DNA of 64,000 bases from Xanthomonas sontii (GCF_040529055.1 NZ_CP132342.1:1982001-2046000), one strand, 5' to 3'. Counted from the first letter of the stretch, positions 37,759 to 46,439 are shown. Numbers and translations: made by a program. The notes: generated by a model from the sequence alone, not told the origin.

Positions 37759-38398
37759 GCGGTGACGCGGCGCTCTTGCGCATGCGCGGCAGCGGTGCCA
37801 TCTCCACGCGGCGGTTGCTGGCGCGTCCGGCCTCGTCCACGTTCGGCGCCACAGGTTGCTGCGCGCCGAAGGCGGCGGCGAAGACTGCATCGGCAGGGAC
37901 GCCTGCCTCGATCAGCGCACGCGTCACGGTCAACGCACGCTCGGCCGACAGTTCCCAGTTGTCGGCGAACTGGCGATTGCTCTCGCGCACCTGGCGATCG
38001 TCGGTGAAGCCGCTGACCATCAGGATCTCGTCGCGCGCCTTGAGGTAGCCGGCCAGCGGCGCGGCCAGGCTCTTCAGCAGGTCGCGGCCCTCCGGCTGCA
38101 ACTGGTCGGAGTTCAGTGCGAACAGCACGTTGCCGCGGATGCCGATGCGGCCGTCGACCAGGGTCACCCGGCCGGCCGCCAGCGGCGCGGCCAGCGCCTG
38201 TTCCAGGGTCTTGCGCTGCTGCGCTTCACGTTGGCGCTGGCGCATTTCCGCATCCAGCTTGTTCGACAGCTGCAACTGCACGCCGATCACCCCGATCAGG
38301 ATCAGCACGAAGGCGCCGAGCAGCACCGACATCAGGTCGCCGAACACCGCCCAGACCGGTGCGCCGTTGTCGGCCTCGAGTTCCAGCTCGTCGCTCAT
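37748..38398 (-). CDS. MotB/ZorB-like OmpA-family membrane protein
   Basis: A 216-residue inner-membrane protein with a peptidoglycan-binding domain. The N-terminal helix (about 16-38) reads VFGDLMSVLLGAFVLILIGV. Asp21 stands where MotB- and ZorB-type stators keep their ion-carrying Asp. A coiled-coil linker (about 45-75) leads to an OmpA-like domain with VLFALNSDQLQPEGRDLLKS and VSGFTDDRQV, then NWELSAERALTVTRALIEAG and SNRRVEMAPL. The gene overlaps the DUF802 gene by four bases and DUF2894 by 11. It is probably the anchor half of a MotA/ExbB-like channel formed with the DUF802 protein. Confidence 0.9.
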   Translation of the reverse strand: MSDELELEADNGAPVWAVFGDLMSVLLGAFVLILIGVIGVQLQLSNKLDAEMRQRQREAQQRKTLEQALAAPLAAGRVTLVDGRIGIRGNVLFALNSDQLQPEGRDLLKSLAAPLAGYLKARDEILMVSGFTDDRQVRESNRQFADNWELSAERALTVTRALIEAGVPADAVFAAAFGAQQPVAPNVDEAGRASNRRVEMAPLPRMRKSAASPHAP

Positions 38399-40851
38399 GC
38401 CGCGTCGGCCTGGTCGGGCGCCTGGCGCGCGGCGAGCTGACGCAATTCCTCGGTGATCTGCTGCTGCGAGAGCATGCTCAGGTCGATCACCTCACGCGCC
38501 TGCGCCACGTAGTAGGCCAGTTGCTCGTCGCTGCGCGTCAGCGACTTGTCCAGCGCCTGCTCGATGCCCTGCAGGCGTTCCAGCAGGGCGGCGTTGGATT
38601 CGCCGAAGGCCTGCACCGCGCCGGAGAACGCGTCGCCCAGGCTGGCCACCTCGGTGGCGCCGGCGACGACCTGCGCTGCAGCGTCGTCGAGCTTGCCGGT
38701 CTGGGCGTCGATCTGGTCGGTGAAGCGGCTGCCGACGCGCTCCAGTAGATCGGCCGAGGTCGCGACCAGGGCGTCCACCGCGCTGCGCTGTTCGGTGGAC
38801 GCGTGGTTGACCGCCTCCAGCAGGGTCTGCAGCGTGGCCAGCAGGCGGTTGCGCTCGTCGAGCATGGCGGTGTCGCGGACCATGCTGTCGGAGAGTTTCT
38901 GGCGCAGTTCCGCGACCACGTCGGCCGCGGCCTTCGGCGCTTCCGAGGCGACCTGCACCAGCCGCTCGATCTCGGCGATGGTGTCGCGCGCCTGTGCCTG
39001 GCCCTGCTCGGACATCGCCGCCGCGGTTTCCTGCAGGGTGCTGCAGATCTCCTGCTGGCGCTGTGCGATGCGCTCGCCATGGTGCTCCCACTGTCCGCCG
39101 AGGGTCGCGGCCATGCTGGCGAAACTGTCGGTCCAGGCACGCAGACGCGCCTGGTCGCGCGCTTCCAGTGCCTCCTGCAGGTCGGCATGAGCCTGCTGCA
39201 GCGTCTCGGCGAGGGCGGCGGCGCGCTGTTCCAGGCTGGCCGCGGCGGTGTCCAACGCCTGCGCGTTGCGCGTGGCCAGGGCCTCGTTGACCTCGCGTTG
39301 CTGCGCCAGCGCCGCGCTCCACGCCTGTTGCACGGCCTCGACGGTGGCGTCCAGGCGGGTCGCCACGGTCTCCAGCGCCTGCGTCGTGTGCGTGGCGAGG
39401 GTGTCGTTGATCGCGCGCTGCTGTGCCATCGCAGCGTCCCAGCCCTGCTGTGCGGCTTCGGCGGTGGCGTCCAGCCGCGTCGCCACGGTGTCCAGTGCCT
39501 GCGCGTTGCGTGCGACCAGGGCCGCGTTGGCCTCGCGCTGCTGTTCCAGCGCCGTGCTCCAGGCTTGCTGGGCAACTTCGGCGGTGGCATCCAGGCGGCT
39601 GGCCACTGCGTCCAGTGCCTGTGCCTGGCGCGCGGCGAGGCCGTCGTTCGCTTCGCGTTGCTGCGCCATCGCCTCGCTCCAGGCCTGCCTGGCGTCGTCG
39701 CTGGCGCCCTGCAGGCGTGCCGCGGTCGCCTCCACCAGCGTGGTGGCACGTTGCTCCAGGCCGTCGCCGGCGCGTTGCAGCGCGCTGCCCAGTTCCTGCA
39801 GCAGTGCGCCGTTGACGCGTTGCTGTTCGGCCAGCGCGCTGTCCCAGCGCTGCGTGGCCTGCTCGGCGGCCTGGGCGAAGCCGCTGGCCAGGCCGTCCAG
39901 TTGCCGCTGCACCGCCTGGCCGACGCTGTCCTGCAGCGCGGCGGTCTCGCGCGCCACGCCGTCCAGCGTGCGTTGCACCACCGGTTCCAGCGCGTCGCCG
40001 AACGCCCGCGCATGCGCGGCCACGCCGGCCTGCAAGGCGTGTTCGACCGCGCCGGCCAGGCGCGTGTAGGCGGCCTCGGTGCGGCTGTGGAAGGCGTCCT
40101 GGCTGCTGGCCAGGCGTTCGCCGCTGACCGCGCTGTGCTGTTCCAGCGCCGCCATCATCGTCTGCATGCGTTCGATCAGGCTCGGCATCAGCGTGGCTTG
40201 CGCCTGCAGCAGCTTGAACGCCTCGTTGCGCTGGTAGGCCAGCGAATGCGTGCGCAGCGCGGTCGCGGCGTGCAGGTCCAGGTGCTGCACCGCCTGCAGG
40301 CGCTCGCGCCGGCACAGCGCGGCGAGCAGGCCGAGCATCGCCGAGGCGGCGACGCCGGCGATGGAGGTGCCGAAGGCGAAGCCCAGGCCCTTCAGCGGCG
40401 CCGCCAGCGAGGCGCGGATGGCATTCAGATCGGTGGCGCTGTCCAGTGCCAGGCCGGTGCCGCGCAGGGTGGCCATCATGCCCAGGAAGGTGCCGAGCAT
40501 GCCCAGCAGCACCAGCAGGCCGACCAGGTACGGGGTCAGCGCCGGCACCGGCAGGGCCGCGCGTTCGCCTTCGATGCGCAGGCGCACCGCGTTGCGCAGG
40601 CTCGGGTGCAGCCGTTGCAGCCAGCCGCCCAGGTCGTCGCGCGCGGACTCGGCCTCGATCAGCGCGGTCTGCAACGTCGCCGTGGCCTGGCGGTAGCGGT
40701 ACAGCTCCGCGATGCCGGCCAGGTAGCACAGGCCGATCAGCGCGGCGAAGCTGGCGCCCAGCGGGTTGGAACCGAGATAGCCGACGCCGATCCAGCAGAC
40801 CACGGCAAGGCCGGCGAGGAACAGGACGGAATGGAGCAGGGTCTTGGGCAT
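38395..40851 (-). CDS. DUF802 MotA/ExbB-like membrane protein with long coiled-coil tail
   Basis: An 818-residue protein. Membrane helices lie near residues 5-24, 30-50, 107-128 and 157-180. The last two (VGLLVLLGMLGTFLGMMATL and GLGFAFGTSIAGVAASAMLG) match the MotA/TolQ/ExbB channel signature. After residue 185 it is a long Ala/Gln/Glu-rich coiled coil of over 600 residues, including four 40-residue tandem repeats at 379-538. The architecture, channel domain plus long cytoplasmic tail, resembles ZorA of the Zorya defence system. It overlaps the OmpA-like gene and follows the DUF3348 gene by 10 bases. Function is unknown; the channel role is inferred. Confidence 0.88.
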   Translation of the reverse strand: MPKTLLHSVLFLAGLAVVCWIGVGYLGSNPLGASFAALIGLCYLAGIAELYRYRQATATLQTALIEAESARDDLGGWLQRLHPSLRNAVRLRIEGERAALPVPALTPYLVGLLVLLGMLGTFLGMMATLRGTGLALDSATDLNAIRASLAAPLKGLGFAFGTSIAGVAASAMLGLLAALCRRERLQAVQHLDLHAATALRTHSLAYQRNEAFKLLQAQATLMPSLIERMQTMMAALEQHSAVSGERLASSQDAFHSRTEAAYTRLAGAVEHALQAGVAAHARAFGDALEPVVQRTLDGVARETAALQDSVGQAVQRQLDGLASGFAQAAEQATQRWDSALAEQQRVNGALLQELGSALQRAGDGLEQRATTLVEATAARLQGASDDARQAWSEAMAQQREANDGLAARQAQALDAVASRLDATAEVAQQAWSTALEQQREANAALVARNAQALDTVATRLDATAEAAQQGWDAAMAQQRAINDTLATHTTQALETVATRLDATVEAVQQAWSAALAQQREVNEALATRNAQALDTAAASLEQRAAALAETLQQAHADLQEALEARDQARLRAWTDSFASMAATLGGQWEHHGERIAQRQQEICSTLQETAAAMSEQGQAQARDTIAEIERLVQVASEAPKAAADVVAELRQKLSDSMVRDTAMLDERNRLLATLQTLLEAVNHASTEQRSAVDALVATSADLLERVGSRFTDQIDAQTGKLDDAAAQVVAGATEVASLGDAFSGAVQAFGESNAALLERLQGIEQALDKSLTRSDEQLAYYVAQAREVIDLSMLSQQQITEELRQLAARQAPDQADAA
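39238..39717 (-). repeat. Four 120-bp in-frame tandem repeats inside the DUF802 gene
   Basis: They encode residues 379-538 as four 40-residue units, each starting near RLDATAE and ending near QALDTVAT. Units 2 to 4 differ at a handful of positions; unit 1 is more divergent. Each unit spans about 5.7 heptads, so copy number would set tail length. Confidence 0.85.
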
Positions 40852-40861
40852 GAGGATCGGA

Positions 40862-41593
40862 TCAACGGCTGCGAAGCGCGGCGAGCAGCGCTTCGATGGG
40901 ATGGAAACGGACGTCCAGTTCGGCGCGCAGGACGCTGTGCAGGTCCTGGCGGAACAGGTCCAGCCAGGCCGTGTCGGCAGGCGCCGGCGGAACGTCGGTC
41001 AGGGATGGATCGGGGGCGGGCGCCGCGGCGGCGCGCAGGCGCTGGAAATGCGCTTCCAGCAGGTTGGGCACCGTCGCCAGCAGGGTCTGCTCGCGCGGGC
41101 TGAGGGTCAGTTCCATCACCGCATCGACCTCGGCCAGCCGCGCCATCTCCGGCGAGAGCGGAACCAGGGCATCGCGCAGCAGCCCGCGCAGGCGCCCGGT
41201 CGCGGTCAGCATCGCGCGCTGCAGCGCCTGGTAGCGCTGGCGGAACGGCGCGTAGTCGATCGGTGCGTCGGGGTCGTGCTGGCGCTTGCCCACGGGCTTG
41301 CCGGTTTCCTTGGCGATGTCCAGGGCGATGCTCTCTTCCAGTGCAGCGCGCACGCGGCTGCATTCGGCCTCCAGGGCCGACGGTTCCGGCGCCCCGGGGG
41401 AGTCCTCGGCAGGCTCGGGCAGTTTGCCGTCCAGCGCCCGCGACACCGCCACCGCGCGGTTCCAGTCGATCCATTGGCCGAGCCGGTCGGCCAGCGCAGG
41501 GCTGGACGCGGGCATCGACGCATCGCTCAGGCGCGCCAGCAGGCGAATGAAGGCCGGGCCCGGGACGGGCGCCCGTGGAAGGGCTTTCGCCAT
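40862..41593 (-). CDS. DUF3348 domain protein, first gene of the stator-like operon
   Basis: A 243-residue cytoplasmic helical protein of unknown function. It starts at ATG 41593; a TTG at 41605 would add four residues. Recognisable DUF3348 segments are PGPAFIRLLARLSDASMPAS, LGQWIDWNRAVAVSRALDGK, DYAPFRQRYQALQRAMLTAT, and the C-terminal WLDLFRQDLHSVLRAELDVR. No signal peptide or membrane segment is present. The C-terminal half resembles nothing else I know. It lies 10 bases upstream of the DUF802 gene. The gene order DUF3348-DUF802-OmpA-DUF2894 recurs in other genomes, so the product is presumably a cytoplasmic partner of the channel complex. Confidence 0.85.
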   Translation of the reverse strand: MAKALPRAPVPGPAFIRLLARLSDASMPASSPALADRLGQWIDWNRAVAVSRALDGKLPEPAEDSPGAPEPSALEAECSRVRAALEESIALDIAKETGKPVGKRQHDPDAPIDYAPFRQRYQALQRAMLTATGRLRGLLRDALVPLSPEMARLAEVDAVMELTLSPREQTLLATVPNLLEAHFQRLRAAAAPAPDPSLTDVPPAPADTAWLDLFRQDLHSVLRAELDVRFHPIEALLAALRSR

Positions 41594-41719
41594 GTGAGTG
41601 GTCAAAAACCCGCAATTTTACACGCGAATGACATCGGCTGCCCGGAGGCGGCCGATGCCGAACCGCGAGGGGACGCCAGCGACCTCAGTGCGCCTGGCGT
41701 TCGGTGCGAATGCGTTGCC

Positions 41720-42154
41720 TCATTTGCATTGCGGTTTGTTCATCTTGATGTCTTTCAGATCGGCAGCCGTATACAGCGCCGCGGGGCGGTTCGGGTCGTT
41801 CTGCATGTTCTGGTAGAGATTGGCCAGTGCCTGCAGATGGCCGTCTTCGCCGCCGCCGAAACGCTGCTGTTCCGAAGCCTTGGCGCCGTACAGGCCATTG
41901 CACAGCAGGGCTTTCCTGAAGATCTTCAGCACTTCAACGCGCGCGTAGTAGGTCTGCAGGCGCTGTGCGGCGTCTTGCGGTTGGTGATTGATCTTCGCGT
42001 AGTTGCTGTTGCAACGCGGACCGAGGTCTGTCGGATAGGCGGCGGCGATGCCCGCGCAACTGGCGACGGTGGCGGGCGGAGCGGCCAGTGCAGCAAAGGG
42101 CAGCAGTGTCGACAGCACGAGCAGAAGAGCGCGGAGCGATGGGCGCATGTTCAT
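41720..42154 (-). CDS. Small secreted hypothetical protein with four cysteines
   Basis: A 144-residue protein with a clear signal peptide (MNMRPSLRALLLVLSTLLPF, cut near ALA-APP) and a mature part of about 120 residues. Four Cys (VASCAGI, GPRCNSN, ALLCNGL and the penultimate residue) could form two disulfides. I do not recognise a family; the central helix DAAQRLQTYYARVEVLKIFR and the small charged end have no known function. The start at 42154 is chosen because the longer frame to 42205 would bury the signal peptide. It lies 126 bases beyond the DUF3348 start, in the same orientation. Confidence 0.7.
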   Translation of the reverse strand: MNMRPSLRALLLVLSTLLPFAALAAPPATVASCAGIAAAYPTDLGPRCNSNYAKINHQPQDAAQRLQTYYARVEVLKIFRKALLCNGLYGAKASEQQRFGGGEDGHLQALANLYQNMQNDPNRPAALYTAADLKDIKMNKPQCK

Positions 42155-42455
42155 CGAAGGGAATCCTTGGTCGCAATGGGGATGGATGGTCGGCTTGCGC
42201 GCCATGCAGACATGGTCGGCGCGCAGCCAATGTCGCTGCGCGCTGGCATGTGCGTGATCGGGAAATGTCCCTAGATGCCCCGGCCTTCAGGCCGAGGAAG
42301 CGCGATGCAGCTTGCGAAGGATTGCCTCGCCCCTCGATGCTTCGGCGCCAGGAGTGGCCTCTGAGGGCGGGTCGCGGCGCTGATGCATCCTGCCCAATGC
42401 CTTGCGTGCAGTCTGCACGCAAGGCACTCGCCGCAGCGGCGGAGGCAGGGCCGCG
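42155..42455. other. 301-base region without a gene, upstream of the small secreted protein
   Basis: It should carry the promoter of the small secreted protein and the 3-prime end of the TonB receptor transcript. Apart from the hairpin at 42398-42426 I see no recognisable element. Confidence 0.5.
42398..42426 (-). terminator. Perfect 13-bp hairpin downstream of the second TonB receptor
   Basis: TGCCTTGCGTGCA and TGCACGCAAGGCA pair perfectly around GTC, 30 bases after the receptor stop. No U-run follows, so termination would need Rho, or the site may be an operator-like palindrome. Confidence 0.5.
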
Positions 42456-45185
42456 TCAGTAGGTATAGCTCAGCGTGAGCATGTACACGCGCCCGGTTTC
42501 CACGTAGGCGCCATCGGCACCGGGGTCGTAGGCCATGTAGTGGGTGGACTTGCCCTGGGTCTCGTAGAACGTGGCCGAATTCAGCAGGTTCTTGGCGGCG
42601 ATGCCGACGTCGATGCCGTGCGGCAGGTGGTAGGTGGCGGTGAAGTCCAGCGACTTGACCGGCTGCAGGTAGTAGTTGAGCCGGTCGCTGGTCAGGCCGA
42701 GCAGTTGCAGGCCGGTGTAGTTGTAGCTCAGGTCGGCGCGCAGACGGCTGTCGTCGTAGAACAGGTCCAGGTTGTAGATGCGCTCGGGCGCACGCGGCAG
42801 CCAGGTCTTTTCGGGCTGGTCGGCGCGCTTGCTGTCGGCGGAACTGTGTTGCAGGGTCAGGTTGGCGGCGATACCGAAGTTGCCCCAGAACCCAGGCAGA
42901 TCCTGCAGGCGCTTGCTGCCGGCCAGTTCCACGCCGTACAGCGTCGCGGTGCCGCCGTTCTGCGGCATGGTCACCGGCACGCCGTCCTCGAAGGTGGTAC
43001 CGGTCGGCACCAGGCCGCCGAGCGTGTTGTCGTTGCTGGTCGCCGACTGCGAGGTGTAGATGAAGCCGGTGATGCGCTTGTAGTAGGTCGAGGCGCTGAG
43101 CACGCCGCCGTTGCGGTCGTAGAACTCCGCGGACAGGTCGGCGTTGTCGGCCTTGCTCGGCTGCAGGTCGGGATTGGGTTTGGAGATGCCGATGACCTTC
43201 TGGGTGGGGTCGACCGTGTACACGGTCTCGCCGGAGATCAGCCCGAACGCCGGGCGGCTGAAGCTGCGTCGCAGCGAGGCGCGGTAGACGGTCAGCTCGT
43301 CCGGGCGATAGTTGAGGCTGATGCCCGGCAACACCTCGCCGTAGCTGCGGCCGCTGCCGACGAAGCGGCCGTTGATGCCGTCGCCGTTCGATTGCCAGGC
43401 ATCGGCGGAGTAGCGGGTCAGTTCGTAGCGCACGCCGGGCAGGATGGTCACCGCGCCGACATGCAGCGTTGCCATCGCGTAGCCGGCGTAGATCGCCTCG
43501 GTACTGGAGGTGGTGTTGGCGTTGTAGTCGTTGGCGTTATAGATGCCGGCGCCATTGGGATCGTTGACGTACTTGTACGGCACCGCCTGCGCACGCACCC
43601 AGTCGCGGTCGAGGATCTTGAACGGGCCGGCGTAGTGTCCATCGAACGCCGCATAGGTGAGGCGGCCGGGCAGCGCGCTCAGCGGCGGGCCGCCGGCGTT
43701 GGGGAACACGTAGTTGCTGCCGCCGAAGTAGGGGCCGTTGTAGACGAAATTGCCGTCTTTGTGGAAGAACGGGTGATCGTAGGAGCCGCGGTCGGCGTGA
43801 TCGAGCGACAGGCCGGTCTTGACCTCGTCGAGCACGTTGCCGTCCACGCGGTAGCTGATGTCGGCATGCGCGCTGGCGCGGTTGTCGTGGCTGCCGGCAT
43901 CGTGGCCCTGGGTCTTCCAGAAAAGCGCCGAATCCAGGCTGTAGAAGAAGTTCTTCAGGGCTGGCGAGCTCGGGCCGATGCTCGGATAGGTCGGGTTGCT
44001 GAGATCGAACGCAAAGCTGCCCGGCGTGAAGCCGTACAGGCTTGCGGCGACGTAGTCCGGACGGCTGCGCGTGCCGCGTCCGAAGGAACTGCCGTAATCG
44101 AAGCGCAGGCGGTCCAGCGTGGTCTGCCCGCCCAACTGCAGCGTGGCCAGGGTTTCCTTGATGTCGTGGGTGTTGAAGTAGCCGCCGCGCACCGCGGTCG
44201 GCTGGTTGTTGACGGTTTCCAGGCGTGCGCTGGATTGGTCCTGCTGGCCGGTGACGTTGTAGCTGCCGTAGATGGCGCGCGCGAAAAGGGTGGTGTGCTC
44301 GCCCTGCCAGTCGAAGGCGAGGTTGCCGCCGTAGCGCTCGATCTGGCTGGTGTAGACGCTGTACTTGTAGCGGGCGCTGAGCAGCGGGCCGACGTCGCGC
44401 AGGTCCACCGCCTTGGCCTGCGCCGGGTCCGCCGGGAAGTAGGCGCTGTTGGGCGCCGGCGCCTGCGCCATGTTGTTGTTCCTGCCGTAGTAGGCCGAGG
44501 CATAGACGCCGAACGCGTGGTCGTCGCCGAACTTCCAGGCCAGCTCCTGTTGCAGCGTGCCGCCGGTGTGCTTGCCGCCGAGGTCGGAAGCGAGCGCGTT
44601 GAACTGGCCTTGCGTGGTGGTCTTGCCGTAGAAGTCGCCGTCGAAGTCGAACGCGCTGGGCGTGCGCATGTCGATCGCGCCGCCGATCGCGTCGCCCGGT
44701 AGGTCCGGGGTCGGCGACTTGGAGACCTTGACCGACTGGATGCCGAACGGCGCGAGCATGTTCAGCGAGATCGCGCGCGTGGACGAATCGGTCTCGGGCA
44801 TGCCGAAGCCGTTGAGGCGGTAGCTGTTGTAGCTGGCATCCAGGCCGCGGATGCTGACGTAGGCGTTCTCGCCGGTGGTGGCCTGGCCCAGGTGCATGTC
44901 GCTGTAGGCCGACAGCCCGGGCAGGTGCGCGACCACGTCGGCGATGCCGGCGGAGGGAATCGCGTCGATCTGCTGCTTGCTCATCACGCTGTTGACGCCG
45001 TTGGACAGGCGCTGTTCGTCCAGCGAACCCGGAGCGGTGGCCTGCGTGGCCTGGACGTTGACCGAGTCCAGGGTGGTGGTGCGCGCGCTGGCGTCAGCGG
45101 CGTCGCTGGCGCGGGCGGCTGGCGAGAGCGCAAGCGCGAGGGCGATGGCGCAGCACAGGGGGCGGGGGCGATGGATCGGGAGCAT
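42456..45185 (-). CDS. TonB-dependent receptor paired with a PI-PLC-like phosphodiesterase
   Basis: Outer-membrane active transporter of 909 residues from ATG 45185. It has a signal peptide (CCAIALALALSPAARA), a TonB-box-like stretch near the mature N-terminus (TLDSVNVQATQ), a plug domain with SNGVNSVMSKQQIDAIPSAG, SIRGLDASYNSYRLNGFGMP and GDAIGGAIDMRTPSAF, and a 22-strand-type barrel ending in an aromatic (YMLTLSYTY). It lacks an STN domain, so it does not signal through FecR. The phosphodiesterase gene lies 132 bases upstream on the same strand. The substrate is not known; a phosphate-containing organic compound is suggested by the neighbour. Confidence 0.9.
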   Translation of the reverse strand: MLPIHRPRPLCCAIALALALSPAARASDAADASARTTTLDSVNVQATQATAPGSLDEQRLSNGVNSVMSKQQIDAIPSAGIADVVAHLPGLSAYSDMHLGQATTGENAYVSIRGLDASYNSYRLNGFGMPETDSSTRAISLNMLAPFGIQSVKVSKSPTPDLPGDAIGGAIDMRTPSAFDFDGDFYGKTTTQGQFNALASDLGGKHTGGTLQQELAWKFGDDHAFGVYASAYYGRNNNMAQAPAPNSAYFPADPAQAKAVDLRDVGPLLSARYKYSVYTSQIERYGGNLAFDWQGEHTTLFARAIYGSYNVTGQQDQSSARLETVNNQPTAVRGGYFNTHDIKETLATLQLGGQTTLDRLRFDYGSSFGRGTRSRPDYVAASLYGFTPGSFAFDLSNPTYPSIGPSSPALKNFFYSLDSALFWKTQGHDAGSHDNRASAHADISYRVDGNVLDEVKTGLSLDHADRGSYDHPFFHKDGNFVYNGPYFGGSNYVFPNAGGPPLSALPGRLTYAAFDGHYAGPFKILDRDWVRAQAVPYKYVNDPNGAGIYNANDYNANTTSSTEAIYAGYAMATLHVGAVTILPGVRYELTRYSADAWQSNGDGINGRFVGSGRSYGEVLPGISLNYRPDELTVYRASLRRSFSRPAFGLISGETVYTVDPTQKVIGISKPNPDLQPSKADNADLSAEFYDRNGGVLSASTYYKRITGFIYTSQSATSNDNTLGGLVPTGTTFEDGVPVTMPQNGGTATLYGVELAGSKRLQDLPGFWGNFGIAANLTLQHSSADSKRADQPEKTWLPRAPERIYNLDLFYDDSRLRADLSYNYTGLQLLGLTSDRLNYYLQPVKSLDFTATYHLPHGIDVGIAAKNLLNSATFYETQGKSTHYMAYDPGADGAYVETGRVYMLTLSYTY

Positions 45186-45317
45186 GGGGGTGGCTCGTTG
45201 GGGGAAACAGCGGTTGCGATCCGAAGTCCGGACACGCCGATGCCGGCGCGCGGATCGCCCAGGCCTTCCATTGCGTACGTGTGGGGCGTGGCCGCGACGT
45301 CGCGCGGCCAATGGCAT

Positions 45318-46439
45318 TCAGTGGCCCAGGTCGACGCCGTGGCAGTCGGCCTGCGGACGCTGCGGATTGCAGCGGGCGACGGCGTCGCCGGGGAAGCGCA
45401 CCACGTAGCCGGAGGCTGCAGGCTCGTGATCGGGAAAGTCGGTGCTGAGCAGTTGCGCGCCGCTGGCGAGCATGGCGTCGCGTCGCGCGGTGTCGTTGCG
45501 CAGGGCTTCCTCGAGGTCCGCGTCGGTGCGGGTGCGCACCAGGTAGCCGGCCTTCACCAGCGTCGCGATCTCGTCGGCGCTGCCGTCGTTGCGTTCGACG
45601 AAGGCGGCGTCGTCGGCGCCGGGATCGGCATTGGTGAAGCACACGCGGCCGCGCAAGGACGAATGGCCGGCCAGGTAGGCCGGGCCGACCGCACGCTGGT
45701 CGAGCAGGAACACCACCTTGCCGCGCGCCGCGGAGAGCGCAGGCCAGCCCTGCGCGAGCACGGCGGCGTTGAGCGTCGGCGCAGTGCCACGCACCTGATC
45801 GGGACTGATGTAGTCGTTCGCGGCGAACACCGAGCGCAGTTCGGCGTCCAGCGCGTCCAGCGCCTTGCCGTCGAACGGCTCCGGCTGCACCGTGGGGAAG
45901 GCCGCCGGCACGGTCGATTGCTTGGTTTCCAGCAGGATGAAGATCGGCAGGTGCCCGGGGTGCCGTTGCGACCACGCCCGCACCTCGCGCAGGCAGGCCA
46001 GCAGCGGCTGGCAGGTGCTGCGCTGGTCGAGGTCCTGGATGTGCATGACCTTGAAGCCCGGCCGCTGCATCACGCCCGGCGCGGCGATCGGCGGAGCCGG
46101 CGGCAGCCCGGCCTTGGCGAGCTGGTCGATCATCGCCGGGTGCGCGTAGCGTCCGCCATTGGCGTCGGCGTAGATGTCCAGTTCGATCTGGCGCACGCCG
46201 TCGTCCAGTTGCTGCGTCAACGGCGGATGCCGGTAGTCCAGCACCGCGAACGTCGCTGGATCCAGGCGTTTCCACAGCGCCGCTTCGCTGGGCGCGAAGC
46301 CGGCGTGGTAGCTGTTGTGGCTGCCGATGTACTGCAGGTCGCCAAGCCTGGGTGCGGCGCACAGCGCAGATGGCAACAACGCCGACACCGCCAGCAGGGC
46401 GCGCAGCGCAGCTGGCGCACTGCGGAGATTCGACGACAT
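45318..46439 (-). CDS. Secreted PI-PLC1-like calcium-dependent phosphodiesterase
   Basis: A 373-residue secreted protein with a signal peptide (ALRALLAVSALLPSALC-AAP). It has a TIM-barrel start typical of phosphatidylinositol phospholipase C: LQYIGSHNSYHAGF with the first catalytic His, then QLDDGVRQIELDIYADANGG with calcium-ligand acids, FKVMHIQDLDQRSTC with the second His, and a Lys-containing strand IFILLETKQS. This is the Ca2+-dependent PI-PLC1-like family found in bacteria and fungi. The next gene downstream encodes a TonB receptor. It could release phospho-inositol or similar groups outside the cell for uptake; that is inferred. A start at 46463 or 46538 is possible but less likely. Confidence 0.85.
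   Translation of the reverse strand: MSSNLRSAPAALRALLAVSALLPSALCAAPRLGDLQYIGSHNSYHAGFAPSEAALWKRLDPATFAVLDYRHPPLTQQLDDGVRQIELDIYADANGGRYAHPAMIDQLAKAGLPPAPPIAAPGVMQRPGFKVMHIQDLDQRSTCQPLLACLREVRAWSQRHPGHLPIFILLETKQSTVPAAFPTVQPEPFDGKALDALDAELRSVFAANDYISPDQVRGTAPTLNAAVLAQGWPALSAARGKVVFLLDQRAVGPAYLAGHSSLRGRVCFTNADPGADDAAFVERNDGSADEIATLVKAGYLVRTRTDADLEEALRNDTARRDAMLASGAQLLSTDFPDHEPAASGYVVRFPGDAVARCNPQRPQADCHGVDLGH

Noticed and set aside
39238..39717. Regularly spaced 120-bp repeats as a possible CRISPR array
   Set aside because: The units are contiguous, in frame and protein-coding, without unique spacers.
38803..41103. Long plus-strand open frame opposite the DUF802 gene
   Set aside because: Shadow of the repetitive coiled-coil gene; no recognisable domain.
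37012..41593. Direct call of a Zorya antiphage system
   Set aside because: The channel and anchor proteins fit ZorA/ZorB architecture, but there is no ZorC, ZorD helicase or ZorE nuclease nearby, so only a ZorAB-like description is justified.
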